Assembly (NCBI RefSeq): GCF_032362555.1
Contig: NC_083517.1
Coordinates: 4,918,001-4,982,000, forward strand
Direction: 5' to 3'
Length of the DNA stretch: 64,000 bases
Source: Amyelois transitella
Taxonomy: Eukaryota; Arthropoda; Insecta; Lepidoptera; Pyralidae
A model generated the notes under the pieces. That model worked only from the letters and a program-made list of their open reading frames with translations, made no database searches and was not told the origin of the DNA. Of the stretch, positions 1 to 12,479 are shown piece by piece; positions within the stretch are counted from its first letter, which is position 1; each line of letters begins with the position of its first letter. The position numbers and the translations under genes are program-made.

Positions 1-1758
1 TTAGTGGTCCTGTTGGGGGAGTAGGTGAGCACGCTAACGTGCTCGCCTTCTACCACTCCGTCCACGTCTATGTGAGGGCGCGTTTGGGTCTTCCTCCCGC
101 ACCCTCTCAGCAGCCTCCTGCGAGATGACGGTCTCACAGAAGGAAGCAACCGCCGCCCAGTTCCTCTCGCTGCATAACATCCTGTCAACGACGTTATGCA
201 GCGAGAGGTCGCCATACCCCAAAACTTCCACCAGCTCTTGCCGCTGCGCCGACCACCTTGAGCAGTCTGCCAGAGTGTGTTGGGCCGTGTCGTCCGGCTC
301 TCCACACTCATGGCAAACCTCGCTCCCTTCTTTCCCAATACGGTACAGGTAATGACCGAAGCAGCCATGCCCGGTCATTACCTGTGCCAACCTGTACGAC
401 ACCTGGCCGTGGCGTCGATCCAGCCATTTGTCCAGCGATGGAAGGAGTGCCCCGATGGTGGGAACTCCGAATTCGGAGTTTTCGAGGTCACTCTTCCATC
501 GCTCCCGTAATCTAGCCACAACCAAGTCCCGCGTCTCCCTACCTCTGCCGCCCACTTCTCTCTCGGCGGCAGGCAGAGCTCGCCACCTAGCCCTCTCCTT
601 ATAGGCCTCCATTTGGGCCAGCGCGTCCAGTTCCCACGGTGGGGTGCCAGCTAAGGCGCAGGCTGCCGCCCATGCCACCGTTATGTAGGCCCTGCATATT
701 CGGATGGCAACCACTCTTTGTGGCTGCCGAAGCAGGGCCTTGTTGGCAGCGGAATGCCGATCCGCCCATATTGGTGCCGGTGGGGCAAAAGGACCCCGCG
801 GATGGCCCAGTCATAGCCGATGTTCCACAGCAGGGGTCCTAGCACCGACCCCTGGGGAACACCGCAGACCATTGCCCTCGACGTTATCCTGCCATCCTCC
901 TCCTTTATCACCTCAAAGGGGATGGAGCCGAAGGCGTTGGCGATGTCAAGGGATACAGCCACGGCCCCACCCCCCCTCTCAGTTGCCCTCTCCGAGAAAT
1001 CCCTCAATGCCCTCAGCCCTCAGGCGATCCCCAAGGGGTATAAGCGCCACCGGTATGACTCGGCCCGGGACCCCATCAGGACCCGGCGCCTTTTTGCTTC
1101 GATGGAGTCGGTCTATGACCCGCTCCATCTCTGCGTCAGTGACCGGCGGCACTTCCATCATATCGGAGGACTCCCGCTCCGGGGCAGCCATTCTCGGAGG
1201 AGAAAACTCAGGGACTTCGGGGAAAAGTCCTCCACCACGTTGCGGAGGAGCTCCGGTTCAAGAGAGGCCATCGGGGCGGCGCACTGCATTTTGTTCCGTA
1301 CAAGTTTGTACGGCCGCCCCCAAGGGTCCCGGTCCAAGGCGGCCAAGAACTCTTTGTAGGATTCGTCCTTGGCCTTGGCAATCGCCTTGGACAGGGCCTC
1401 CTTAGCCTCTCTAAGTGCCGCGCGCAGGAGCTCCTCCTCACCCTCCACAATCGTCCGTCGCCGCCTACACCGGGTGTATGCCCGGCGGGCACTATTGCTG
1501 GTGCGTCGGAGCTCGGCGATCTCCTCCGACCACCAGTGTACCCGTTTTTTGTTAGGCGGCGGACCCGACCTCCTCATGGAGGCGTCGCAGACTGCGACAA
1601 GCGACGCCCGAAAGCGGCAGGCCCTCTCCTCCACGTCGAGGGACCGGTCTGGCGATGGTGTTCACCAACGTTCAATCATGGCCGCCTCTTCAGCTGAGTC
1701 AGCGTCGAGGCTGGCCAGGCTCCACTTGCGGAACCGGTCCCTCAGGAGAACCATTGAA
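1..1758 (-). mobile_element. 5'-truncated, decayed R1-clade non-LTR retrotransposon
   Basis: Read on the minus strand, this is the 3' half of an ORF2 from an R1-clade LINE. It starts near 1755 in the linker after the endonuclease (motif WWSEEIAELRR, about 1550), passes the RT entry motif KKAPGPDGVPGR (about 1080), then SLDIANAF and GVPQGSVLGPLLWNIGYDW (820-960), and reaches the C-terminal zinc finger CHECGEPDDTAQHTLADC (260-320). The reading frame changes near 1200, 1000 and 700. The stretch between SLDIANAFGSIPFEVI and the GVPQGS motif is too short, and the catalytic YADD region is absent, so two internal deletions have removed the RT active site. The element runs off the left edge of the window. 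It is a dead copy; 5' truncation is normal for target-primed insertion. The clade call rests on recognised motifs. Confidence 0.88.
34..714 (-). pseudogene. C-terminal ORF fragment of the R1-clade LINE, with CCHC-type finger
   Basis: This 226-residue open frame is the surviving C-terminal part of the LINE ORF2: the thumb/connection region after the RT, then a Cys-His finger (CHECGEPDDTAQHTLADC) followed by a basic tail ending in a run of arginines. The frame is intact but is cut from the RT domain by frameshift and deletion near 700-720, so it cannot give a working polymerase. GC content is much higher than in the flanking DNA, as usual for R1-clade elements. Confidence 0.8.
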
Positions 1759-4700
1759 TACCTTATACAATATCCATGACACATATTTTTTCTTTGCTCA
1801 ACCCTGTTTCTTTAATCTGAATTCTCACTTATTAATTCCAAGTTTATCTGCCTGAGTAGTTTTGGAGAAATCGTTTAGGCTATTAAATATGAACTATAAT
1901 AATTTTTAAGTACGAGTATTATGCAATGCGACTATGCTCATATCATGGACGACAGCTTTTTCCTCACAGTCACAAAATATATGAGGATTTTGTTTTATTT
2001 AGTAATTGACTTAATTATGTTAATAAATCTTCAAAAACGATATTTTATTGAAAACGAAGTTAATAGCGTTGATCTCGTTCTAACAATTTCATATAAATGA
2101 ATTCAAAAGGAATACGTAAATTTATTACTTAATTGAATCTTACCTACACAATTTAAGATCACATTCAAGAACATCCTTATACTTAATTAGGCTTATGAAA
2201 GTAATAAAAATTCTTGTTATTCATAAAAGGAATTTTCCATCGCCTGATTCAAAGTAACTTTACATCGCTGCGGTCCAACGGCACATAATTCATGCCTCTC
2301 TGTGAAATATAATGCGGATGTTCTCATAATGTACGACGCGCAACTTAATCCGGGCACGACTTTTTCCGCCGCAGATATTTATACAAATGGCTAGCGGCGA
2401 GCGATATCCGTGGAACCGGCCGCCAGGCACGGGCTCGCCGCACGCCCCGCTTTTTGCCATTTCAAAGGAATACACATAAAGACCGCGATCTACGTTTGGA
2501 TTGGGAAGGAGTTTATTATATACGGCAAATTGACCGAACATTCGCGCAGATGAGTTGCGTTCGAATCGAGGTCGCGGTCCCGGTTATGGATTATCTGTAA
2601 CCAAAAATATTATTCATCGAATTTAATAGAAGGAATATTTTAGGCATAACTGTGCAAATAAATATCTCTGCATTTATTTATTTTAATAAATATGGTCAAA
2701 AGTAATGTTACAAACATATAATAAGAGTAAGTTAAGAAAATCTAATGAAATGAATGTCAAGTTACTATATATACAATTAGACATACCTAAATCAAAATGA
2801 AATTTTATTCCTAATGACAAGAATACTAAGTATGTAAGATCCCATTTCGGCATAGTAATCGCACAAACTGATGAAATCATAACAAGAAGTGTTGGTACTC
2901 CCACATATTTTCCTGAACATAATGTGTGTTTAGAGCAAAGTTATCCTTTTACCTGAGCGGAGCTGTTGACACTGATCGCTTTGGCGAAAACTTTTATAGC
3001 GTCATCAATTTCGAATTTGTCACTGACAGTTGTTAGATACTCTTATTACTCCATGTATTGTACGTGTCTATTTATTTATCGACTTTTACTGACGATATGC
3101 GAGCAAATTTTGTAAATTTATGCCAAGAATTATTTGAAAAACATTATTCTATGCCATATTTCTCAATTTTAGATCTTAAATGGAGTAATGAACTCTCTTG
3201 CGAATATCAGTTTATCTGTCAAGATAGTTTTTCTAAAATGAATATATTTATTCCAACAGAAATATAGCAGTTTCCCGCTCCTAAGAAATAGTAAACTTAA
3301 ATATAAAAAAGGAACCATTTTTCTTGTCAATGTCATTTTATAATAATATACATACCTTTCGTTATATAAAATACATTTTTCTTTGTAATTACATATAGTT
3401 TATAGACTATTATATTATTATTTGTCTTAAGTTTCATTACTTTTAGTTTTTTCACATTAAATTAAAAGTATCATTACTCCCTTTTCAATCAAAAGACGAT
3501 TTCGTAGATCATCGTAGCAATTCGTAGCATAGCGTGCGAGTAACATGTTTGCATTATTACGTTTGGCTACGCTTAGTTCGAGTACTAAGTTCCTTCTGGA
3601 TATGTCTTCATCAACAAATAATACTACACTTCAATACACCACACAACACACCGTCGTTGAAGTGGTTATTTCGTAACAAGAATGTATTTCAATAAGACAC
3701 CATTTATTCAATCACCCTACACACATTCGAGACATAATATAAAAGTTAATTTATATTTTCGTCGAATATTTAGCATAAGCACCTATTCTCACATAATTCA
3801 ACAACAAGGAAATAATATTAATAATTCACCATTTTTGTCATATCAGTGGATGCTAAGTTTTAAATGCACATAAGAAAATGTTCTTAGAAATATGTAGATG
3901 CTGCTGCTTTTATTAAGTTGGTTAAGAATAATTAAATTCTCAACTGAAAAGGCAACTTTTCGTGCAAACGTAATTTAGGCACTTTTAACTCGTATTAAAG
4001 CGCTGCCTGGCTGCCATAATTTCTCGAAAACCCGTTCCTGTTATCCAAATACATCTGGGACTGGGACGGAGTTAGACGTTTTTGTCTCCTTCAATCTCTG
4101 TTTGCAATTATTTGTTCTGCTAATTGTGTCGGACGTCTATTTGCTGCGTCAATAAGAACCATCTTGACAAATCTGCACTGAACTGAAAAGCTTCTACCCT
4201 GGTTATACGACTATACTTGAGTGATACGGCAACTGTGAACATTTTGATTCGGTTAAAAATCTAATAACTGTAAATTAATTGATAACTGTAGCTTTTGCTA
4301 ACCCGTGAATATGTTTGGATTTAAAGTTTGCATTAGCGTTCTTTACTATGATATTTAAATTCGAAAGTTTTAACTACTGTACCATATTGATGTATTAATA
4401 TACATCAATCTAATAAATCTACAATTTTATAGGTTCGAAATCTTTGTTAAGGTTCGTAGTAATGAATTACCATATTGCTTTTCGAATGTGTCATCCATCT
4501 TTTAAGTACGAACGCTATTCAAAATGGAGACTGTTCGGTTTAACAAATGACTTTACGCTGCAGATATTTCACGGTTGTCACCGCCCTGTTAACTTTATTT
4601 TGGATGTTACTTTTGCAGTGTCGGACCCGTCGCTCGGGCACTCTACTGTCATTGTTTTTATGAACTTTCGAGAACTTCATTTTAATCCATAGCACGCGTT

Positions 4701-4925
4701 CCGCTTACAATAAAGGTCTAATAGTGTCGTGCTCGTCCATCTAGAAAGCTTCAGTGACAAATCTATATAAAATGTATGCAAAGATATTCTTTATTTTGTC
4801 AAGTCTCGGAGATAGTCCAAGTAAAAGAAAGATATATTAAGCTCATACATGCTAATACATGTAGAATAGAAATATTTTAATTTCAGAAATGCTGACAATA
4901 AAAATATTAGATGTAATTTTTCATT
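1759..4925. other. AT-rich non-coding stretch, no gene recognised
   Basis: No convincing gene. 2290-2541 has an open minus frame across a GC-rich patch (2380-2570) that could be a promoter or a lone exon, but it matches nothing I know and has no clear splice sites. The rest is AT-rich with short chance ORFs. Confidence 0.5.
3493..3545 (-). repeat. Fragment of a CTACGA-rich dispersed repeat
   Basis: The reverse complement shares a 19-base run (atgctacgaattgctacga) with 20735-20812, in a context of repeated CTACGA/TACGA units. This looks like two copies of one small dispersed element; ends not defined. Confidence 0.4.
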
Positions 4926-5012
4926 TATATCACGTCTATCGTCTACGTACTTCCCTTGCGGGGTAGGCATAGTCAGCGGTCTTGAAAAACCTATAGGCCA
5001 CGTTTAGCTATA
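4926..5012 (-). repeat. Diverged 3' part of the RTE-tailed retroposon
   Basis: The minus strand carries the retroposon tail block (gtagaca-like with ccttgcggggtag) and the 'ctgaacgtggcc' body block in diverged form. Same family as the copy at 60104. Confidence 0.55.
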
Positions 5013-6457
5013 TGTGCCAAATGTATTCTCTGCCTACCCGACCGGTATAAAGGCATGTGTGAATAGAACAATATCGAAAGGCCGATACCGGTCTTTAAAA
5101 CTTAATAATTGCAACGTATTCTGTTTTTATATATATAAAATACCACTGTAATAGTTAAACACTCAAACGTCGGGAGCTATTTATAGAATCTTAAGAAGTC
5201 GTTCAATATAAAGTTTTTCAAAACAGTGAGTATTTATCGCAAGTAAATAAAACGCAATACCAAAAAAATATTTGAATTATAAAAAAAAACTAGAGAAAGA
5301 ATATTCCTAAACAATGAAAGCTTACAATTTTTAGACTTCGTTTATGTCACCTAATCCCTTATTGGATTTACTCTGGAGCGAGCGTAATGCGAAAAGTTTT
5401 TAAGTCTGTTTTGCCAACCAACATGAAACAACTTAATATTAAAATAAAAAAGTAATTATGTGTTTACCATCACAACTTTAAATTTAATTAATCTCGCACA
5501 TAATTTTATTTACACCTTAAATCTGTTATATTTAAAGTTTGACTTAGTATATTTTAGTATTTTATTCTATTTTTGCACTCATTTACAATCTACTTATCTC
5601 CGTCTGCTTTGATTGTCTGTCAAATATCTTTGTATTAACGATACGGCATTGGTCATCAATTTGTTTGATAAACGATTTTCGGTTAAATTGTATTCATTTA
5701 TCTGTAGTTTAAGTTGCCTTAATTTAGTTTCAGAGTCACTGGTACATGGTTAATTAAGATAATATAAAACGCATATATAAACTAGAATTTCTAGAAAAAA
5801 AAACCTATACTGCTTCTGAAGATTTTGTCTGTTTCTGTGCCAATTATCATCAAAATTGTTTCAAGAAGAATTTGTATTTGTTCATGACATGCATAAATAC
5901 AAATAATTTCTTCTTTATAATATTTGAATCCATCCACACGTATAGCTAGCCAATGTACAGTGTGAAAACGAGTCTCACTTGCAAAACAGGAAGTAAAATG
6001 GTGAAATGTAGATAAGTATTTCAAATAACTGTGCCGCAACACATAGAATTAATGTCAAAAGTGGTAATATAGTAATGTAAAAGCAGAAGATACAGCGGTA
6101 TGCAGTTGTGACCGGACCCTGTAACTCATATAGAGTTCCGGCGCAAAAACGGTACAACCGGACAGTTGCCCGATAACAGAGGTATTTGTGTAAGTACTAA
6201 GTTTTATTTATAACTATGACATTTCCTTTACAGCTTACAATGGAGCCCTTTTGGAGCTGAAATATTAGTACTTTTATTGGGCATTTAATAAATAATAATT
6301 CTTTACATAATAGGGTGTTTCCCAAAGAAGATTTGTGGCAGATAGGCAGCTGAGTATAAGAATTTCACTAAACATGTAATTAAGCATTTACAGCCGACCT
6401 AAAACCGAGCCTAAAACTCCAGTCGACAGTTGATATGGAAGGTCAAGAATATGCTGT

Positions 6458-6509
6458 AATGATAGTGATCAATTTTGTTAAATATTTAACAAAATTGATC
6501 ACTATCATT
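6458..6509. repeat. 52-bp perfect palindrome with no spacer
   Basis: Two 26-base arms, starting aatgatagtgatcaatttt and meeting at AAAT|ATTT, are exact reverse complements with no loop. The flanks are not inverted. It could form a cruciform or hairpin RNA. No gene is associated. Confidence 0.9.
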
Positions 6510-6818
6510 GAATCAAAAATGATGATAATCTAAAACCCCAATAAGGTACTGCTCCCCAAAACTCTTTCTTTTATAACTTTGTAACCGATGAGCTAATTTC
6601 CATAAAACGTCAACATCGGAACAGTCCCAACAAATAAGAATCATATTAAAAAATAATAATTGCAAAGTCAGTAACGTTTACTGCTGCATTGTGCAAAAAC
6701 CTCTCAATTATTGTAAGTATACTACTATCTGTTCAGCAGTCAAATAGCGAAAAGAAAGAGCCCAAACATACTGCGGCGTAAACATAGTGTAATCAACAGA
6801 ATAATTCCGTAAACTTAC

Positions 6819-7023
6819 AAAGTAGGCTATGAAAGATAACATTCTTCGCCGGCACTGAGCAAAGAATCGCCGTCACGGGGTTGGTCTTCGTCATACTTTC
6901 GTTCGCTGGGGTCGGGTATTCTATGCTCTGTGCGTAGCCTAGTTCCGCCACTATCGTCACTGGCAAACACGTCCGGCCGATCTCACGCTCGAGTGCCCGC
7001 TGCGTGCCGGAAGCTGCAGCCAT
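6819..7023 (-). CDS. Possible orphan first coding exon
   Basis: A minus-strand open frame starts MAAASGTQRALEREIGR and runs 68 codons to a consensus donor (gtaagt, at 6813-6818). Codon choice (many GTG, GCG, ACC, AAC) is less AT-driven than the surroundings. No downstream exon was found on the minus strand and the sequence matches no family I recognise. The bases just upstream of the ATG belong to the three-copy motif at 7015-7695, so this may be part of an unknown repeat rather than a gene. Confidence 0.22.
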
Positions 7024-7695
7024 CCTTTGCGTGACCCCGCATCAGCGATTGTCAAATGTTCCTGAAATTCCCGAGGCCCTCGCTTGCGGACAGGATATTA
7101 CGCGAGTCGTGATAGACACCGCTTCGTTTTGTTATTTTTCTAAGCGTTTACTTGTTACTTGCAGGGATAGCGGAAGTGGACTCTGCCTACCCCGCCAGGA
7201 AAGAGGCGTGCTTTTTAACCATGTATGTTTTAAGTATTTCCTTTTGATTATGTTGGGTAGTTTCTACCTTATATATAGCTATCCTTTTTGGGACTAATCT
7301 ACAATCGCCAAATCCTGAAATTTTCTAGTCCATCAATGAGTACAAGACATTGCACAAGTCGCGATATAAATCGTTTCTTCGGATAAGTTTAACATAGTTA
7401 TAAGCTTTTAAGCTAGCAACATAAATTCAAAATATTTATCTTAGGTATAACTTTTACATAAAGCCATCTTTTGCGTGACTCCGATCAACGATGATCAAAT
7501 ATACTGAAATTTTCAAGGCCATCTCTTTCTAGACTTGCTTTAAATTATAATCCAAAATATTATTTTCAGTACATCTGTAAAGTTATATCATTTTGAGTAA
7601 AATTGTGGAGTTATAACAGAAAGCAGCTATCTTTTGCGTGACCTGGCATCAACGACTGTCAAAATGAGGGTCGAATTCTCTGCGACTTCCGAGGT
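7015..7695. repeat. Three diverged copies of a ~65-bp motif
   Basis: Units at 7015-7080, 7461-7525 and 7622-7695 share the core 'cttttgcgtgac' followed by a 'catcaacgattgtcaaat'-like block and a 'ttccgagg'-like end. Spacing is irregular (about 446 and 161 bp), so this is not a simple tandem array. Confidence 0.6.
7177..7228 (+). repeat. RTE LINE 3'-tail fragment
   Basis: The stretch 'tctgcctaccccgccaggaa' followed by agaggcgtg and a 'catgtatgttt' end matches the last ~50 bases of the full-length RTE LINE (minus strand of 13936-14000). Confidence 0.55.
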
Positions 7696-7699
7696 GGAT

Positions 7700-9981
7700 A
7701 CAACGACCGCTCGTGCTCAAAGTCCCACTTTACCGGTATTTTTATCCAGTTTACTTTTATAACTTCCATAAGATTTCTGCAACTTATTTTAATTCTAGAT
7801 ATCTAAAGTCTACAAAGAACAATAAAAAATGCATAGTCTACTGAATGGCTGGATCATGTTCACAATTGAATCGTGATCGTTGTTTTTTTTAATATTATTT
7901 ATGTCAAAATAAAAAAGTTCTATTTGTTGCGGAGCAAAGTTCAGGCACAGGCCAGTACCTCATGGTTCAAGGTAGTTTACACGTCAATCAAGAGAAAAGC
8001 TAATAAGAGGATTCTTCTTTTAGATGAAGAGCTAGCAATCAGTTGCTATCTTAATTTCAACCCCATCATTAAGCTATCCAGCTGAACTTCGCGTTTCAGT
8101 CTATTACAAAAGTATTGTCTTATTTTCGATTTCTAACGATGCATTTTTGTTTCTATTTTATCACTTAATACTACTTTCTCTACTTATAAAAAAGAAGTAA
8201 TTAGATACTACAATTTCTATTACACAGTCACACTGATATCAAGTCTATTTCGCATTAAAATAATAGGTATTAAAATCATTAATTTCACACAACATAAACC
8301 AATAATATCAAATTAACAGTGAAACTCTTGTTCTATATTCCACTATCCAAAACATGTAATTACACAGAATTCCATACTTTGCAACGTTTCGGCATCTTTA
8401 ATAATTTAATAATCCAAAATATACAACAAACACGCTGTAATTATGCAATGACTAATGGGATTAACTAAATTTGGTAAATTCAATATACAATAACATGGTT
8501 TTAATACATAATTATAAAATAACGTAGTGATTTTACCCAAGCCTTTATTTGCTACGTATCAACGACGAAATAGATTGGGTTACCATTTCCATCGTAATTT
8601 CAAACATTTATTCTGGATAATTTAGCCTCATTTGCATCCATGCAGTGCCTGCTCACTAATTTACTACGCCTACATTCAGATTTCAGTGATGCTTACCAAT
8701 AAATTGACACGTATTGTGCTGATACTAGGCGCTCAACCTACATTGAAGAACATCAATATCGTCAAACATTTTCACACACATTTACTAAGAAATGAATTTC
8801 ATTTTAAAAATATGTTTCTGAAAAATCTTAACCACGCATATGGCATGAACTTTCTTCATAAATTTATGTAGGTACTACATACGTAAATCATAAATTTATG
8901 TTTGTAAGCACATAATATATTTACCGAGTAAAAGAGGCAACTGACTGCGGGTGTTGCCCACATTCGTGACGTCTCAATGAATTATTTTAATTAATTTGAG
9001 GGAAGGTCGGGGAAAACGGCCCCACGTTCCCCTCTGAAATTCGACATTACCCTTCTGACACTCCCCTGCATAAAACTAATTCAATAATGTAAAATGGCGT
9101 GACTGCTTTTCAATGAACGTATCTTGCTTGCAAGTTGCCATATTTATATTGAGCTATATTGATTGGAAGTTGTAAGTGGAAGATGTATTCGATGATTTGA
9201 TGTTTAAATTTAGATTTTTTTTGTTGCCGCGGAACATTAATAAATTCCACATGCAATACTTATCAAGAAACACACGTGCCGAATTTCAACTTTTTAGCAC
9301 TAGTTTTGACTGTACATTGCCTACCAGACAATCGCTCAGTTAATTCGTAATGCAAGAGTTTGAATACATTTTAAAAAAAAATATTACGACTATCGGACGA
9401 TTGTTTTCCTTAGCAAAATAACTTAGCTAATTATTGTTTTTATAATGTTAAATGTTTATGTATTTCACCAATGCCATTATGAAATTCGCCCAAAGTTTCT
9501 GATAACAACTGTTACAAGGAATTGATATCGTAAATGATTTGTATTACAAATAAGAGGAACAAAGGCACTAGTTTAACTAAGACTTACAAGTTTATTTTGA
9601 TTAACAAATTTGTCGCCATGTTACAAAAAAATTTGTTCCGCTGTTTTTTTCTTGTTTCCAGTCCTTTTATTAAGCCTTCATTCTTCAATTGTGAAATTTT
9701 CTCTTGACTCAACTAAAAGAAAAATCTAATAATGATCGGATATCGGGAACGAATTGTCTCGATAGATACCTACGGCATAAGTTAATTACACTAATGAACA
9801 AGGGAAGAAGGTACGCTCAAAAAATCCACCCCAAGATCACTCGAAAGTCTTTTAGTACGATGTTCATCGCGCGGTTCATTAGCGCGCAGTTCGCCCTCGG
9901 CTCACATGGAGGACATCGCTATTTAGATTTAACCTTTACATGGGATTCACTTCTCTCTACAAATTAATTTCTATTTATTTA
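7700..9981. other. AT-rich non-coding stretch, no gene recognised
   Basis: Only short open frames without splice or domain support (for example 8632-8871 and 9704-9967). No repeat with definable ends seen. Confidence 0.45.
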
Positions 9982-10070
9982 CATGCATACATATACCACA
10001 TATTTGGCCCTCACGGGGTAGACAGAACCGACCGGCCGAACAGAACCAACAATCTCTAAAAGAACGAGCC
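9982..10070 (-). repeat. Diverged retroposon tail
   Basis: Starts with a 'catgcatacatata' tail, then 'cacggggtagacagaacc' and a 'gagccacgtt' block, the order of the minus-strand RTE-tailed retroposon. Confidence 0.5.
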
Positions 10071-10264
10071 ACGTTATCTTTATTTACCAACTTCAGCAGG
10101 CGTGAAGCATTGCGATCCTCAAGAAATTTTTGAAAATACTTTTTATTGAAAGTCCCCGCAACATCATACGTCTCTACGAAAGTTCTATAGTTTCGGATGT
10201 GCATTTATAATGTAATGTATCAGTACACTCTGTACATAAATCTTTTTAAAATTGGCAATCCATA

Positions 10265-10291
10265 ATATATATATATATATATATATATATT
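10265..10291. repeat. (AT)n microsatellite
   Basis: Uninterrupted AT dinucleotides, about 13 units. Confidence 0.9.
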
Positions 10292-10384
10292 TTTCTTTTT
10301 TCAATATTAAATCTCATAAATATATAAATCTCCCGTGAACAATGTATTCTCCCGTCCACATTCTATTCTAAGTATAATTTAATA

Positions 10385-10565
10385 TTGTGAAGTTGACGTT
10401 GTTGAAGAAAATGCTGCAGTGCAGTTTGTTACCGCTTCTTCTGCACTGACGCCTTGGTTTTTAAGTAATTTATTTGACGTCAACCAAGTTGTTAAACCAT
10501 ACGACAATTATTAAGCGATATAATAATATCCTATAATAATGAATAAAAAATTTTGAATTTTGAAT
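10385..10565 (+). repeat. Probable LINE 3'-UTR remnant ending in a GAATTTT repeat
   Basis: Contains 'gaagttgacgttgttgaaga', a block I associate with 3' regions of lepidopteran LINEs, and ends 'cctataataatgaataaaaa' followed by ttttgaattttgaatttt. The last ~80 bases recur at 32667-32755, with the same order of 'caaaccatacg', 'acaattattaagcgatat' and the terminal block, so this is a dispersed 3' end. Confidence 0.55.
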
Positions 10566-10659
10566 TTTTTGAATGTGTACCGTTGATGTGTAGATTCAAG
10601 CTTCTCTATTAAACAATTTGTAACACTCTGTCTATCCCATTAGAGATTGAGATATTGCG

Positions 10660-12020
10660 GTTAGTACTACAAACATGACATAGTTATTAATTTAAACTTA
10701 TAAGATTCAAAAATACAAATAATGATAAATTTATAAAAGATATAAATATAATAATGTATGTCATATTTATCGGAATATTAAGAAAATAGATAAGTACATA
10801 GCCACGCGTCACATCAAATGGCATATGAGCCCGACCTCTTGCTGAAGTAGCCCCTTCATTAGTAGATCGGAGGGAGCGGGAGGTGGTTTCAACTATGGTC
10901 TTTTTGTCTCCACACCGAGAATATTTCCTTATGAATTTATCTTGGAGAAATACATGATTCACAAAATGTAATATTTATTAATGTTCTTCTTCTCGTTGTC
11001 TTAAAGATTATTTAATTGAAGGTTACTGATTTAGCTATTTCAATTCAACACTTATAAAAAATATTTCGAATGTTTAATACTTAAGGCAAATGTAATACGA
11101 TATGAAATTAAATTCCACTAGTTTTAAACATACATATGTTGTTCTCTCCGCATAAATGGGACTTTATAAGTAACGAAAAAAGTAAGTAGATGAATTTGGT
11201 TATTGTTGGTATTCTTTAGTAAAATATGAGAGCAAAATAATATATTTTTTATCAATGGCCAAACAAAGAAAAAGGTTCGCAATGTCCTTGGATGTCAGAT
11301 TGATTACATTAAGATATAATATTATACGAGAACATTAACTTTCGCAGAATTCGTATCAAGCTCGGTTATAAATATTGTGTATTTTCATTAATAATATATC
11401 ATCGTCAAGCATTTTGTTAATATCTCTTCCACGTATAGAGCAATACCTAGGTGATAGTGACACGAATAAGTGCTCCCCTAGTTCTGCACTTAAGTGTTTT
11501 AACATCACTCGATCCATAGTACTCGTATACGACTGGCAAAGGACGCGCGCGCTCACACGAATAATCCGTCCATCATACCATGCAAATTGAATCACGTCTC
11601 TCATCTGCTCACAAGAGAGTGTCTTTCTGCGAAAGCGTGTATATTTCGTGAAATCATGTAGGATGTATCCTTTTATTAAATGTCAGCTGAGTCCTTTTAC
11701 ATGTACCTCTTGTGTAGGTTAATTTAATGCAATGTAAGTTCATTAGGCACCAAATGTGTTCAACTTTACTGTTAAGTATTTTGTAGGTACTCAATGACGT
11801 GATGAATTGTTTTTCGCGTGAACACTTTTACTTTTGAACATTTCATTTATAATTATAGAAACAGACTTTCATTCATCTTGTCTGTGATTACTCCTCTTTA
11901 TTTATTATACTTTTGTCTAAAGAATTAAATTTTCACAACATCGCTGTAAGTATTTTTTTAGAAAGTTGGTATTATTTTTACTGAATAAATTAGGTTGGTA
12001 TCGACGCGAGTAGACTTGTA
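10660..12020. other. Non-coding stretch, no gene recognised
   Basis: Overlapping open frames on both strands at 11356-11604 have no recognisable domain or codon bias. Nothing else supported. Confidence 0.4.
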
Positions 12021-12355
12021 GAAAGTTTCATCAATAGTTGGGCGAACAAAAACATGTTTCACATTAGGTACTTATTTACTTAATGACATGATTTAAGTGT
12101 GTTTCCTAGATTTGTTTCTATTTTATGGAAAGGGTTTAACAGCTACAGATTCTTATAAATCTTTTTTAGTGTTTTGTTCTGTTCTTTATTTATTTAACTT
12201 CAACGTCATCAGCATTCATAGATGTAATACAAAACTCATCCAACTCAAGTAATTTTTTGAAATTTTGTTCTGTTTTACCGAATAAGTTAGGTACCGAATC
12301 GGGGAGGGTGTACGAATAAAGAAAGTTTCATCAATAGTTGGGCGAACAAAAACAT
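12021..12355. repeat. Pair of identical 35-bp direct repeats, 300 bp apart
   Basis: The 35 bases at 12021-12055 (starting gaaagtttcatcaatagttg) are repeated exactly at 12321-12355. The 50-60 bases before each copy are also similar but diverged. A minus frame at 12216-12473 runs through the second copy. Confidence 0.8.
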
Positions 12356-12479
12356 AAGTTGGACGGAGCGCAGGCGGACTCGATCCGCGCCCTATTGGAA
12401 ACTGAGCGGGGCTCGCTTTGTTCATAAACAATGTGCAGCGGACAACGCTCGCCATGAAACTTGAAAACTTCAAAAGAAG

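Noticed and set aside
704-1405. Long plus-strand open frame in the first 1.4 kb
   Set aside because: The GC-rich R1-clade sequence leaves the opposite strand open by composition; the recognisable RT motifs are on the minus strand.
2290-2541. 83-codon minus frame over a GC-rich patch
   Set aside because: No recognisable family, no clear splice sites; kept only as a note in the non-coding stretch.
4444-4692. 82-codon plus frame
   Set aside because: No homology I recognise and no splice signals; chance ORF.
12216-12473. 85-codon minus frame through the second 35-bp repeat
   Set aside because: No start context or neighbouring exon; open frame may follow from local composition.
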